From contig NC_134515.1 in assembly GCF_027942865.1 (NCBI RefSeq), forward strand, positions 12,853,339 to 12,917,338: a stretch of DNA of 64,000 bases. Reading direction: 5' to 3'. Shown piece after piece: positions 1 through 10,469 of this stretch. Made by a program: the position numbers and the translations under genes. Numbering within the stretch: position 1 is the stretch's first letter; each line of letters begins with the position of its first letter. Under the pieces are notes generated by a model that was not told the origin of the DNA, ran no database searches, and was given only the letters and a program-made list of their open reading frames with translations. Source of the DNA: Odontesthes bonariensis. Its lineage: Eukaryota > Chordata > Actinopteri > Atheriniformes > Atherinopsidae.

Positions 1-17
1 GGGCGAACCCCTATCTT

Positions 18-37
18 CCCCCCCCCCCCCCCCCCCC
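18..37. repeat. poly-C homopolymer run
   Basis: An almost pure C tract lies at the left edge of the window. It is a simple low-complexity run, possibly also a spot of poor assembly. No function is inferred. Confidence 0.8.
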
Positions 38-1283
38 GCCCGGACCCCACACGGTGGAAATTGCGACAAGGACAGGTAAGGAATTAATGTTTACAGTTGT
101 TAACTTCTGAAGCTAAAATGCTACAATTTGACTGATGTCCTGAAATAGTCTTCATAACGAATTGTGTCGTTAGATCAATTCATGTGCTTGGAATAGTGTC
201 TTTAATACAAGTGTCAGCTAAATGTCTTGATAACAGACTTGAAATAGTCTACAATTCCTCGATATTTCACCGCCTCACAGAACGCTGTTTGTGTTAGTGC
301 TACTCGAGGTAACTGTAGAGTGGCTAACTAGCGCCTTCCACACAAGTTCCGGGCTTTGCTAATACTTTTAGCCTACGTCAATGGAGACCTTAATTGTCGC
401 CGGACTTGGCTTTTTAACGAGGTATGCCCCTTCATACCCTCCGATAATCACGGAAAGGGAACATTTTGCCCATTTGAGGAGGTCGTTTCATTCGTCGTGA
501 GTTTATCAATGCAGAGTCCGGAGAGCTCTGCCACAGGTCGTATTTGAGAGTGCGACCCCCATCCCCTCGCTGTTCGCCCACACCCCCGTTGATGATGACA
601 GCCGACAGGTGCACTCGTGTTCATCCAGTATGATGCACCATCTATCGAAGTTAAAAGGGGCACAATGTAGGATTACGTAGTGCTCGTGGCATGCATGTCT
701 CAAAACTTACACTGTCATGAAAAAATGCCGTTTAACTAAGCTTGCCGCGAGAATGTTTTTCATGTTAGAGTGCCAGCTGTCGATACAAATTTGTCTCTGG
801 CGGTACGTCAAGTGAATTGCTGATATAAGTTTTTCCCGTGGAGCTCGTTTGGCTCGGCATGCCAAACGTTCACTTTCGTGGTTTAATGACAGCGGAACGC
901 GAAAGTGGTCGGGAGAGTCATCGTTCACTTACTAATGACATAGGCTATTACTAAGCATAGGCTGTCTTGGGGCAGTAATTAATTAAACGTTTAATCCTAC
1001 ATACTTGTAGTATCCCTTTAAGGACCATGGGACTAACTTTTTCGTTAAATTTAATGTAATTAAATGTATGATAATACAGTTAAATGCTTTTGAAGACCTG
1101 TGATGTTATATATCAAACACATAATAGTACAGTAAATGCAATTGATAGGCCTACTGTACCTATAAATTCATCTTTTATGCTGCACAGCTGTTCTCTACTT
1201 AATGCAAATGGGACATACTGTATATTTTATAATATATATTTTGTATAATTTACAACTTAATGCATCTCATGTTTTGATTTCAG

Positions 1284-1482
1284 GATGAGAGATTTAGGAG
1301 TGGAGGATGCTGACAAAGAGAAGCAGGCCAGGCTGAGGCACGCGGCAAAGCACAGAAAGAGGGCCTGTGAGCTCCTAGTGCAGGCCAAAAAGATTTTTTT
1401 TTTTACTTTTTATGCTGTTGAACTGTAAAACTGTAAAAATACTGTTGATCCCATGATGTTTTTTCTATAGTTTACCAATAAA
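1284..1482 (+). other. possible terminal exon of an unidentified plus-strand transcript
   Basis: A pyrimidine-rich stretch ending in TTTCAG precedes position 1284. An open frame then runs to a TAA at 1425-1427 and an AATAAA polyadenylation signal lies at 1477-1482. The frame is rich in charged residues (…EDADKEKQARLRHAAKH…) and would suit a helix. A possible donor, CAG/GTAAGG, lies near 76-77, and its reading frame could join this exon. I do not recognise the protein. It could be the end of a gene converging on c1orf174, or the tail of a mobile element. The frame runs into a poly-T tract just before the stop, which argues for decay or a non-coding origin. Confidence 0.25.
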
Positions 1483-1782
1483 AACTTGTATATGGTAAGT
1501 TATTTTGTAGTGTATTTATTAATTCAATAGTTGCACTTATAACACAAACTACGAAATCCACTTTTTTCCGCGCGTGCCGTGTGTTCGTGTACCCTTGTCA
1601 CCTTTTTCACCCCTGACCAGTTTGCATGCCTGTTTTAAAAGTCACGGGTTTATATGAAGTGCCAACACATGATGTTATCTGTTAGCGAGGGCGCCATCAC
1701 CACTGAAAAAGTGCTTTAAGCACCGTCATCCTGATTCTGTCACAGGTTATCACAGTCGTAGAGGAAAACCTAAATCCCTCAC

Positions 1783-4368
1783 CTGTACAATATCCAAGTT
1801 TCCGAAGAACTGCTCCACAGGAAGTATCTGATTACTGTCATCATCTGGGAATAAGACTTTACTTGTTTCCTCACAGTCCATAGTCTCAGGCTCCTGTTTG
1901 TCCCAGTTGCCGTTTGCTCTGCAGCTGTCGTCGAACTCCTGCTCCATCCTCAGCTGGTTTTCTTTACCCTCCTGTCCTCCGAGCTCTGGAGATGCAGAGC
2001 ATCTCCTCCTGCCGGCAGACTGGTGGCATTCGCAGCTGATCCGAGAGAGTCTCTCCACAGGATCGGCTGCTTTGCCGGACCCGACCGCTGAATTCCCCTC
2101 GGCTGCCGAGTGAGTCCTCTGACTTTTCAGACATCTCCTCCCTGAAGCAGAAACCTGTGGCACAAAGTGAAAGAGCTCCATTTAACCTCTACGGCCCTCG
2201 AATGTCTAGCAGGTAAGCAAAAAAGAATCAATTTTTCACAAGAACATCGTTTAAAAACAGCAGATCAAAACCTGTACCATATATTTTGCATGTTCATGCA
2301 CACACACACATTCATTCACCCAGTCACATGCTTGCTATACAGTTGCTATGGCTGCTCCTCTTCTTTAGAAGCCGTTGTCTCACCCACACAGGCAACACAA
2401 ACCTTTCTGGAGCTTCTGACCTGAGAGCTGCTTTTCCTCTTCCTGGGCTTCAGGTCATCAAGTTGCTCAGGCATCTGAAAAAGTAACATTGCATGGTTTG
2501 TTCTATCCCTTGTGGTAAAAGCTTCATTACAGTAACCAGTCAGTGAAAAGAGCCGTTTCTGTCAGCTGAGGGGCAGCTGTCATAATACCAGCAGTTCTCA
2601 GGCTCCTGCTAAGCAGCTATTTATTTAACAGAGCCTTCCAGCTCAGTACAGGAGTGGATTAACTTCAATTTATTAAGCAGTTTTTCCCATGGGAGCCTGC
2701 TTTCAAACTTTGCTTGGTACATACTTACCCACATATCACTTCCTTTTTCAGTGCGAGTATTTTACTGGGAAAGGTGAACACCAGCAAACGGATGAAGGTC
2801 TTAATTTCGCATCCGAAATAACCAACTGTCATGTTTCAGTTCTTATGGTTTAAGTCAAGCCTGTGCTAAAACGCTCTAAATACACACAAAATAGCAACAT
2901 ACATACTGGTTATAAATTGAACTTTCTTTGTCAAAGGCAGCGGAAAATATGCGCAAGGTTAAGACAAATCAGTGATTTACAGTTACATTAAAAGCTGGCT
3001 GAGAAGTGGTCTGCTCAGTAACAAGCTTAAAACATCGATAGTGGTTTTAAAGTGGATTTACAACATTTATAATACACTGAGATCCGTTGTCAACAACATG
3101 TGAAGGATGAAACTCACTTTCAGTTTACATTTTTGAGATCACCCTTGTATCTCTGCGATAAAAACTAAACAAAGAAAAAAATGTTGGGTTAGGACACAGT
3201 CCAGACGCTGTTCTACAAAAGCTTAATCGTTCAAGTTTTTATTTTCTGTGTTGTTATTGTTCTAAAGACATGCAAAACAAACTAAAGCAGAAAGTGAAAC
3301 CTCACATGGAGTCCTTCAAACATCCATTTAATCCCTTTGTTTAGGACAAAACAGAACAATGTATACACCGGTCTAATCACTGCCTTCCAGTGAAAAGTCC
3401 AGTTCATGAAGAAAAAAGTTTTTTCTCCTGGCAGAGGACCCCCTGACCCACTGCTAGTCATGGAGCTTTCCATTTTAGCTTCTCATCCAAGACAGAACAT
3501 GTCCATGATAACGTCCAAATCCACCTTTTTTACAAACTAAGTAAAGAAGGTTTTTGTCAGGAATAAATCACCAATAGGAAGTTTTCATGGTTTACTTCCT
3601 TTACTGCAGGAAAGCTCTAAATAAACCAGACTTAGTCCCCTGAAAAGGGATTCTGTTACCTTTACCCGGTTTTTCCAATTTTTGGTCCCCTACTTTTCTT
3701 CCTCGTGCAACTAGTTTTGTTCTCATTTGAGACCATAAATCTTACTTTGAAAGCTTAAATTTGAACCAAACATTTCAGTATATTATCAGTACCGTTTAGA
3801 GAATTTAGTCCAACAATCAAACGCTTTACATATCAGGGATTAACATGGCATCCTGTCGATGACATTTTCAGAGTGACCATAAATCGAGGTGAAAGGAAGG
3901 GGAGGACAGCAGCACCTCAGGATTTCCTATTTAAAGTGTGTAGTTTTTTTCCCCCTCAACTCATTTCTGGGCTGAAACCACAACAACGCCCCTTTATCTG
4001 TTGGCCAAACTCCTCCCAAGATTTCGCCAATTTAGGATCACGTTGCAGTCTTCCAGTAAACTCTGAAATTGAATTCCACCAAGGACACACTTGTGCAGTA
4101 ATGTGGCTAAATTAGCTTTCGCCTACACACAAGATAATCAACGAGCACCGTCTGTAAACCATAAAGGTTTATTAAAATTACACCAACATGGAAAATTGCA
4201 CAAAGAGCTAAGGTGTCACTGGTAACAGCTAAACGCCGCCGAATAATCCGTGTCTACATTTAAGCTACAGGCTAATGGGTCAAACTTGACAGGCACGAGC
4301 CACCAATTAAATTACGTAACAACGTGCCGCATAGTTCACTCGATCAGCTGCTCACGTACCTCGAGCAT
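1783..4368 (-). CDS. c1orf174: C1orf174 / UPF0688 homologue, C-terminal exon not found
   Basis: This is a small vertebrate protein of unknown function in the UPF0688 family. Three exons are seen on the minus strand: 4360-4368 (start codon plus two codons, ending at a GTACGT donor), 2403-2474 (24 codons, basic, KPRKRKSSSQVRSSRK) and 1783-2154 (124 codons). All junctions are phase 0. Translation could start at 4368 or at the in-frame ATG at 2474. Identification rests on the C-terminal signature DDDSNQILPVEQFFGNLDIV, which closely follows the human C1orf174 segment DDDSNQPMPVSRFFGN, and on the basic, serine-rich N terminus. The family continues past this point with an acidic tail. Here a GTGAGG donor follows at 1782 and I find no matching exon down to position 1. 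Reading through the donor would add only a few codons before a stop. The next gene is b3gnt7-like, in the opposite direction. Confidence 0.82.
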
Positions 4369-4640
4369 CGGTCGCCGGCGTATTTCCGTTTCAACTCTCC
4401 GGTTAGTTTGTTTCTTCTGTTTCCAGTCGACTAGCTTTGGCTAGCTGCGGACGTGCCGGGTGATTTACGATGTGTGGCGGCAGCGCTGCCTCTGCTCTGC
4501 TCTGCCTGTCTGTCTGAGTCCGAGCCGCCTCCTCCTCCTCCTCTGTGCAGTTCCTGCTGTGAGGTTCAGTCGGAGGTCACAGCGTCCATGTCCCGTCACC
4601 AACCGTCAGTTCACCTCTCACGTTAACGTCACCAAGTTTT
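4369..4640 (-). promoter_or_regulatory. probable promoter and 5' UTR region of c1orf174
   Basis: The stretch upstream of the first c1orf174 exon is richer in C+G and CpG than its surroundings and has CTC/CCT runs near 4500-4560, as expected of a housekeeping promoter without a TATA box. The exact start of transcription cannot be read from the sequence. Confidence 0.4.
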
Positions 4641-6539
4641 GGAACTTTAATTAATCTTTCTCTCACAACATTTTCATGGATTTCAAATATCTTTTCTACT
4701 CTTACACCCTCTCGTGATGTTGTGTTTTTTTCTTTTAAACGTTGACATCAAGCTGATGATTAACGTGGTCTTAATGTTTACGTCATTTACACTGATATAA
4801 ACACGGCATGTAAATGTGTGAGACGGGTAAAAGGGTGATTTACATCGGAAGTTGGGGTTTGGTGTCATGTGAGGTCGCAGGGAGAGGTGGTCGCAAACAA
4901 GCTGTAATTTCCCTAAATGTCCACACGAGGGCGCCAGAATATCTTTAATGCTGCGTGGTTTACGTTGACGACGGTGGATCACGTGATATACCGGTGTCCT
5001 TAATGCACGCTTCTGTAGTTTGTGGCAATCATGGAAATATGTTGATATAACACATCCATGGGAAATATTTGTCATGCTAAAAACAAATCTTCTTGTCAGA
5101 AAACTAGCTTAAGGATACCAGTAGGGATATGTAGTGGCAACATTAACCAAAATGAGTTTTAAAACCATTAAACATATCTAATTAAAAAGAAAAAACGAAA
5201 ATGAAAAAAAAACAGCAAAATAAAAAAATGTATCAACAAATAATAGGACAAAAATGCATTAAACATGCATTCTTTGACATTTCATAGCGAACAATTAGAA
5301 CATAGAACATTTTCGTGGTCACACAAAAACACACATAAAATTAAAAAGAACAACACAACCTGCTATACAACAAAGAAAACAAACACTACACGTCTTAGGA
5401 AAAAAATAACAAAACACAAAATACCAATGTTTAAGAAAACCATCCCACAACGCAGCAGAAACCCCTTCAAGCGTTTATGAGGACAGCAGCTAAAACACAA
5501 AAGAAAAATACATTTCATAGAATTAATACAAAATTACACAAAACACAAAAGGAAAACAAATTTCAGATCACTAAAAAAAAAATGCTTGTTCTTTTTTGCT
5601 GTTCTTTGTTTTTGTGTTTTGCACTTCGGGGCCTCTGTATCCTGTGGACCTCCGATGAAGTCACAAAAGAACACACAACTTGAAGATAGAGGTTTTGATT
5701 ATTATCGCACAGCGACGTCAGGGGACATTTGATCTGGTCCCAAAATCATCCAGGAGCGTGACAACGATCCCGGACAAGAAAGGGAAAGATCAGAGGAAAG
5801 GTCTGTACATCTCCAGACTCTCTTGGAGATGGGGTGAGTCAGTCGGGATTACACGCAGAGACAGGAAATGAAGATATCAACCGGCAAGTCAACCCCTTTG
5901 GAACAACTAATCATCCAAGTAACTTGAAGCAAATGTGTCCGACTGTGCAGAATTGGTGCTGCTTTAAAACCAAAGGGGGTTCCTGAATTGTTGAATAAAA
6001 TCATAACTCTTAGTTGAAAACCCTCATCGTTTTACTTTTCCACTGCACTGTGAGACAGATGCATCATGCATGTCTTTACCCACTGTCATACGCGGGCTCA
6101 TGCGCGTATAGGTCCACTGGAACATATAAAACTCGATAGTGGCGGACACCTGATGAGTGTGAGAAACGGGAAACCTGCTGGTCTCAGATCGGATCATCAG
6201 GGGGTGGAGATATTTGAGGAGGATGGGGTGAGGCGGTGTTACCCTGCAGCAGGTCTCCAGTCTGTTTAGAGACGAAGGGCAGTGCAGAGGTCCGGGGAAA
6301 GGCAGGGAGCCATGTGTCGTTTTGTCGCCACTAGAAGTGATGTGTGACAACATTACAACATTAAGCGCCGCCATGGGCTAAAGTGGCCCCCAAGCTGCGG
6401 TTTCAGTCAGCCCGGGACGCAATCTGTCTGCATGAAGAGGGATGGAGGTGGTGGGCTCCACTGGGACTCAAAAGTTGTGAAACACTATGAAGGCAGAACG
6501 TCCAGCATCTGAGGGTCCCGGGGCGCCACAGTGACAGCC
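4641..6539. other. intergenic stretch between c1orf174 and b3gnt7-like
   Basis: No coding exon is supported here. Positions 5150-5600 are strongly A-rich (repeated AAAACAC / AAAGAAAA motifs), and the open frames there are low-complexity artefacts. The last few hundred bases before 6540 are likely promoter and 5' UTR of the B3GNT7-type gene. Confidence 0.6.
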
Positions 6540-7769
6540 ATGGATCACTTTTTTCGGAGAAAGCGGGGCGGTTTGCTGAAGTCCCTGATCAGTCTGTCTT
6601 TGGTTTTTGCATCCTTTCTGATGATCCACAAGCTGAAACTATCAGAGAAAGACGCGGCTAAACACACGAGGGACGCGAGCTGGTGCGGCTTGGAGTGTTT
6701 TTCATTCAAGAAGGGAGGCGTAAAAACTAGTGGGTGGAGAGAGGATTCTCCGGTCCCGAGTAACGAGCTGGACTCGCAGCGGGTGTCCAACGGCACTCCG
6801 GCGTCCTGGGACGCGCAGGTTCTCAACTGCAGCGAAAACGCGTCGGTGAAGAACCAGGACTGGTTCCGGCGGCTGGATCCGAGATTCCATCAGTTTGTTC
6901 TGCACAGACACTGCAGGTACTTCCCCATGCTCATCAACCACCCGGAGAAATGCGCGGACGGAGAGGTGCACCTCCTCATGGTGATCAAGTCCGTCATCGA
7001 GCAGCACGACCGGCGGGAGGCTGTGCGCAAAACCTGGGGAAAGGAGCTCACCGTGGACGGAAAGAAAATCCGAACTTTATTTCTCCTGGGAACCCCGACC
7101 ACCGGCAAAGACACGAAAAACCTCCAGAAACTGATCGAGTACGAGGACCTGATCTACAGGGACATCCTGCAGTGGGACTTCATGGACACCTTCTTCAACT
7201 TGACCCTGAAAGAGGTTAACTTTCTCAAATGGTTCGATATCTACTGCCCAGGCGTGCAGTTCATATTTAAAGGAGATGATGATGTGTTTGTGAACACACA
7301 CAACCTGCTGGAGCTCATTGGCTTCAAAGTGCAGGATCGCAAAGAGGCCAACTTATTCGTGGGGGACACCATCTCCAAGGCTATCCCCATCCGAAACCGA
7401 CAGAGCAAATACTTCATACCCAAAGAGCTGTACGATAAGCCGTACCCGCCGTATGTCGGAGGTGGGGGGTTTCTGATGTCCTCCCAGTTGGCCAGGAAGC
7501 TCTACGTGACCTCCGAGGACCTGGAGCTGTACCCCATCGATGATGTATTTTTGGGGATGTGCCTGAAGAAGCTTAATGTGGCCCCAGAGATGCACCCGGG
7601 CTTCAGGACATTTGGCATCACGAGACACAGGGTGAGCCCCATGAACAGGGAGCCCTGCTTTTACAAACACCTCATCGTGGTGCACAAACTGAACGCGCAG
7701 GAGCTGTTCAGGATGTGGAGCGTGGTGCACAACAAGGAACTGGTCTGCGCGCAAAGGACCTCCATATGA
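6540..7769 (+). CDS. b3gnt7l: beta-1,3-N-acetylglucosaminyltransferase, B3GNT7 type
   Basis: This Golgi glycosyltransferase of family GT31 adds beta-1,3-linked GlcNAc to galactose-ended chains; B3GNT7 acts in keratan sulfate and poly-N-acetyllactosamine extension. The single exon encodes 409 aa. I chose the ATG at 6540 because it has a strong context (GCCATGG). A short basic cytosolic tail (FFRRKRGG) precedes a signal anchor at about residues 12-32, giving a type II membrane protein. GT31 motifs follow: RHCRYFPMLINHPEKC, HDRREAVRKTWG, the metal-binding DDD in FKGDDDVFVN near residue 246, and LYPIDDVFLGMCL near residue 330. Possible N-glycosylation sites include NGT, NCS, NAS and NLT. The cysteine-rich 'CRYFPML' segment and the C-terminal REPCFY and VVHKL motifs match B3GNT7 better than other B3GNTs. 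The human B3GNT7 locus is elsewhere (2q37), so this may be the teleost paralogue; I cannot settle orthology. It is tail to tail with cep104. Confidence 0.9.
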   Translation: MDHFFRRKRGGLLKSLISLSLVFASFLMIHKLKLSEKDAAKHTRDASWCGLECFSFKKGGVKTSGWREDSPVPSNELDSQRVSNGTPASWDAQVLNCSENASVKNQDWFRRLDPRFHQFVLHRHCRYFPMLINHPEKCADGEVHLLMVIKSVIEQHDRREAVRKTWGKELTVDGKKIRTLFLLGTPTTGKDTKNLQKLIEYEDLIYRDILQWDFMDTFFNLTLKEVNFLKWFDIYCPGVQFIFKGDDDVFVNTHNLLELIGFKVQDRKEANLFVGDTISKAIPIRNRQSKYFIPKELYDKPYPPYVGGGGFLMSSQLARKLYVTSEDLELYPIDDVFLGMCLKKLNVAPEMHPGFRTFGITRHRVSPMNREPCFYKHLIVVHKLNAQELFRMWSVVHNKELVCAQRTSI

Positions 7770-10469
7770 CGGACAGTTTGTCCAGACTAAATATGTTCAA
7801 ATATACCAAAAAGCTGAACTCAAAAGACTTTTTTTAATTGATTTAGGTATTTTATCGAATCTGCTGCGACGTATGAGTGTTTCCATTCAAAGAGCGGATG
7901 CGATCATAGGTCATTTGCAACACTCACAATTTGAATGGTCTGTTTGTCATATAAAACGGTTGTGAATGCTATTGCTGTAGGCTGGTAAACACGTGTTTCC
8001 TGCTTCTCTGAGTTCATTTTGTAAAACCACTACAGCTCCAAATTGTCAACAAACACAAGGAGGCTTTCAGAATTTCCAAAATCTTGGTGCCATTTGAAAT
8101 CCTGTTGTGTTGCTCTTAAACCCAACAGTTCAATTACAGACCTCATCGTTTGAGCGTGTGATTGTGCAAGTTTGAACAAGACTTGACGTTTTCTTTACAT
8201 GGAGTTGCCCTGAAGCAATGCATACTTTCCTGATTTCAGGATTTTATTGTCTGCCAGGGGGGGCTTCATTGATTTACAGCACACAACAAACAGCATTTGT
8301 AGTTACGTGATTATTCTACAAAGTACTATGAAATTGTAAAAAAAAAAAAAAAAAAAAAATCAATTGATGAGTTTTTCTAAGTTAATATATTGGTTATTAT
8401 ATTTTTTACTTAATTGACTATGTATGATTTACATAGGCAGGCCTAAAACCAAAGAAACTAGGGCTGTAAAACTGCAGATTTGTGCGTTATAGTGTAAATA
8501 AAAATGGAATTTCTCAGTCATCTTTGTAAATACACAATGACTGCGAAAGTGTTTGATTACCATCCATTTTTTTAACATTATTTTGGGAAAGATTCGACGT
8601 ATCTCTCCAGGTCTCAAGCCCTACTGTCAACCATAACTCTGTCTTTTCTTTTTACATCATGTGCCAACTACAGGTGGCTCTGATGAAAACTAACGGCGAC
8701 ATTTTCTCATGAGAATCAGCATCTTCAACTTTTCATTTTAACGCAACTTTATTTTACAAATACAAATACAATTGCAGGAAAAAAATAGCCATATGACTCC
8801 ATAATACAAATATACTGACCATAGTGCACATAAACCACCATAAAAATACACTGTTGCAATCTCAGTTAGAAGCATAGTTCAGCCAACATAATGGTCAGTT
8901 AGGAACCAAATGTACTCTGGGCTTATTCTCTTGTCGACACATGACAATCAACATTGTCACAACACTGTAGTAAAACTGAAGGATTAAGATGACAGAAATA
9001 ACTGTAAATCTGACAAGATTGTGGGTGGTTATTAATCTTTACTGTTCAGGTACTGAAGCGCTTCGAGCTGCTGGGGTTTGTCCACTTCTATTGAGACAGC
9101 TCCTCGTGTACGTGGTACATTCACCTCCACTGCTTTCATTATTCTTACCTGAATGATTCTTTGAAGCTAAAAGGTTCACTTTGTCTCTCTAACTTTTACT
9201 CAAGATTGTCAGTAGGTATGAATCAGGCACAGAAATACTGACTGTCCTCTTCGGCTATACAAACATCAAACTTTTGGCAGTGCTATTTCATTCCCTGCAT
9301 ACATTAGACGAGCCATGAAGACACATAAGCAGACGGCTAACCGTGGAGCCGACAACAAAGCCACAGTCAGGTTGTCAACGGCTTCAGGACTGAAGAATCG
9401 TCTTGACTGTTGCCAAGGAGTAAAGATTTCTGCTTGTAACTAAAGCTTGACCTCATTCTTCCTCTTACTATAGCCTCTTCAAGGAGAGATGTGTTATTAA
9501 GTGCCATTGTCTTCTTTAAAGACGAGGTGATTGATTTGCCCTATGTAATTATACTAAGCTTGTTTTCCATGGAAATCTGTTCTATCCTATCCATCCTGTT
9601 TAGACTGAGCCTACAAATGTGAGGGGTTTTGTTTTCCAGTGTGATGAATGTAGCATTCCCATTTTAATCTAAACAGACGGATCCTCGTATCTGTGGTAGC
9701 GCTGGATAACCTTGCATTAAAGAGAACAAACTGTACACATAAATGTTTGTGACTGAGTTGTGAAAACAATTCGCCCTGATGGCGTGAGATTGAAACCAGC
9801 ACGGAGATGCATTTTGTAAGATGTGGGCATTTGACCAGACATAAAGGCTGTCGTAAGAGGATGCCACTGGTTTCATTATCAAAAAAATGCAGGTCAAGCA
9901 CTTTTGAATCGTGACCAATACTTGGGACTAAAAGTCAGTAAATCTCTGCCATAGGTGCTTTATTTTCTTTAAGAATCTTTTCTAATTAAAAATAAATATA
10001 TTATCCATCTTTTGTAAGTCTCCTAAACTTAAAAGCGGTACAAAAACTACCACTCTGGGCAGCATAACTCCCCCTCTACAGAGGCTACAAACAGCAGTGA
10101 GCATTGGAAAAAATGACAGGCTAAAACTCCAGAAGCTTTGTAAGAGGATATCCAGCAGAGTGTGATGCAAGAGCCGGGATGTATAGGCAAGACAGAGTGA
10201 GTCCAACTTTTAATCTTATATGTTTCTTATATGTGTATAACTGTCTGTCACTGACCTAACAGGTGACTCATACGCATGATGATCATTTTTCATGGCTTCA
10301 ATAAAAATGGTTATGGCTTTAAATATAGTGCAAATTATTGGTGTATACATCCGAAACCCATCATGTGTGTTCTAATAAAAGTGCTGGAATAAAAACAGGA
10401 AATGTGGATGTGTGTGTGATTGGTTTGTCGATTTTTCATTTCCTCCTATGGGGCTGTGACGAACCAGCT
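7770..10469. other. 3' UTRs and spacer between convergent b3gnt7-like and cep104
   Basis: No coding exon is seen. The 5' part is probably 3' UTR of the B3GNT7-type gene; an AATAAA-type signal lies near 8494 on the plus strand. A homopolymer A run lies at about 8339-8360. On the minus strand, AATAAA-type signals near 9960 and 8750 could end cep104 transcripts. Without transcripts the UTR limits are guesses. Confidence 0.5.

Noticed and set aside
3282-3473. 63-codon minus-strand frame (MESSMTSSGSGGPLPGEKTF…) with a hydrophobic middle, in the c1orf174 first intron
   Set aside because: A possible GTGAGG donor follows its 56th codon, but no acceptor partner or homologue is evident and the c1orf174 exons join without it. 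Kept only as a weak possibility of an alternative exon.
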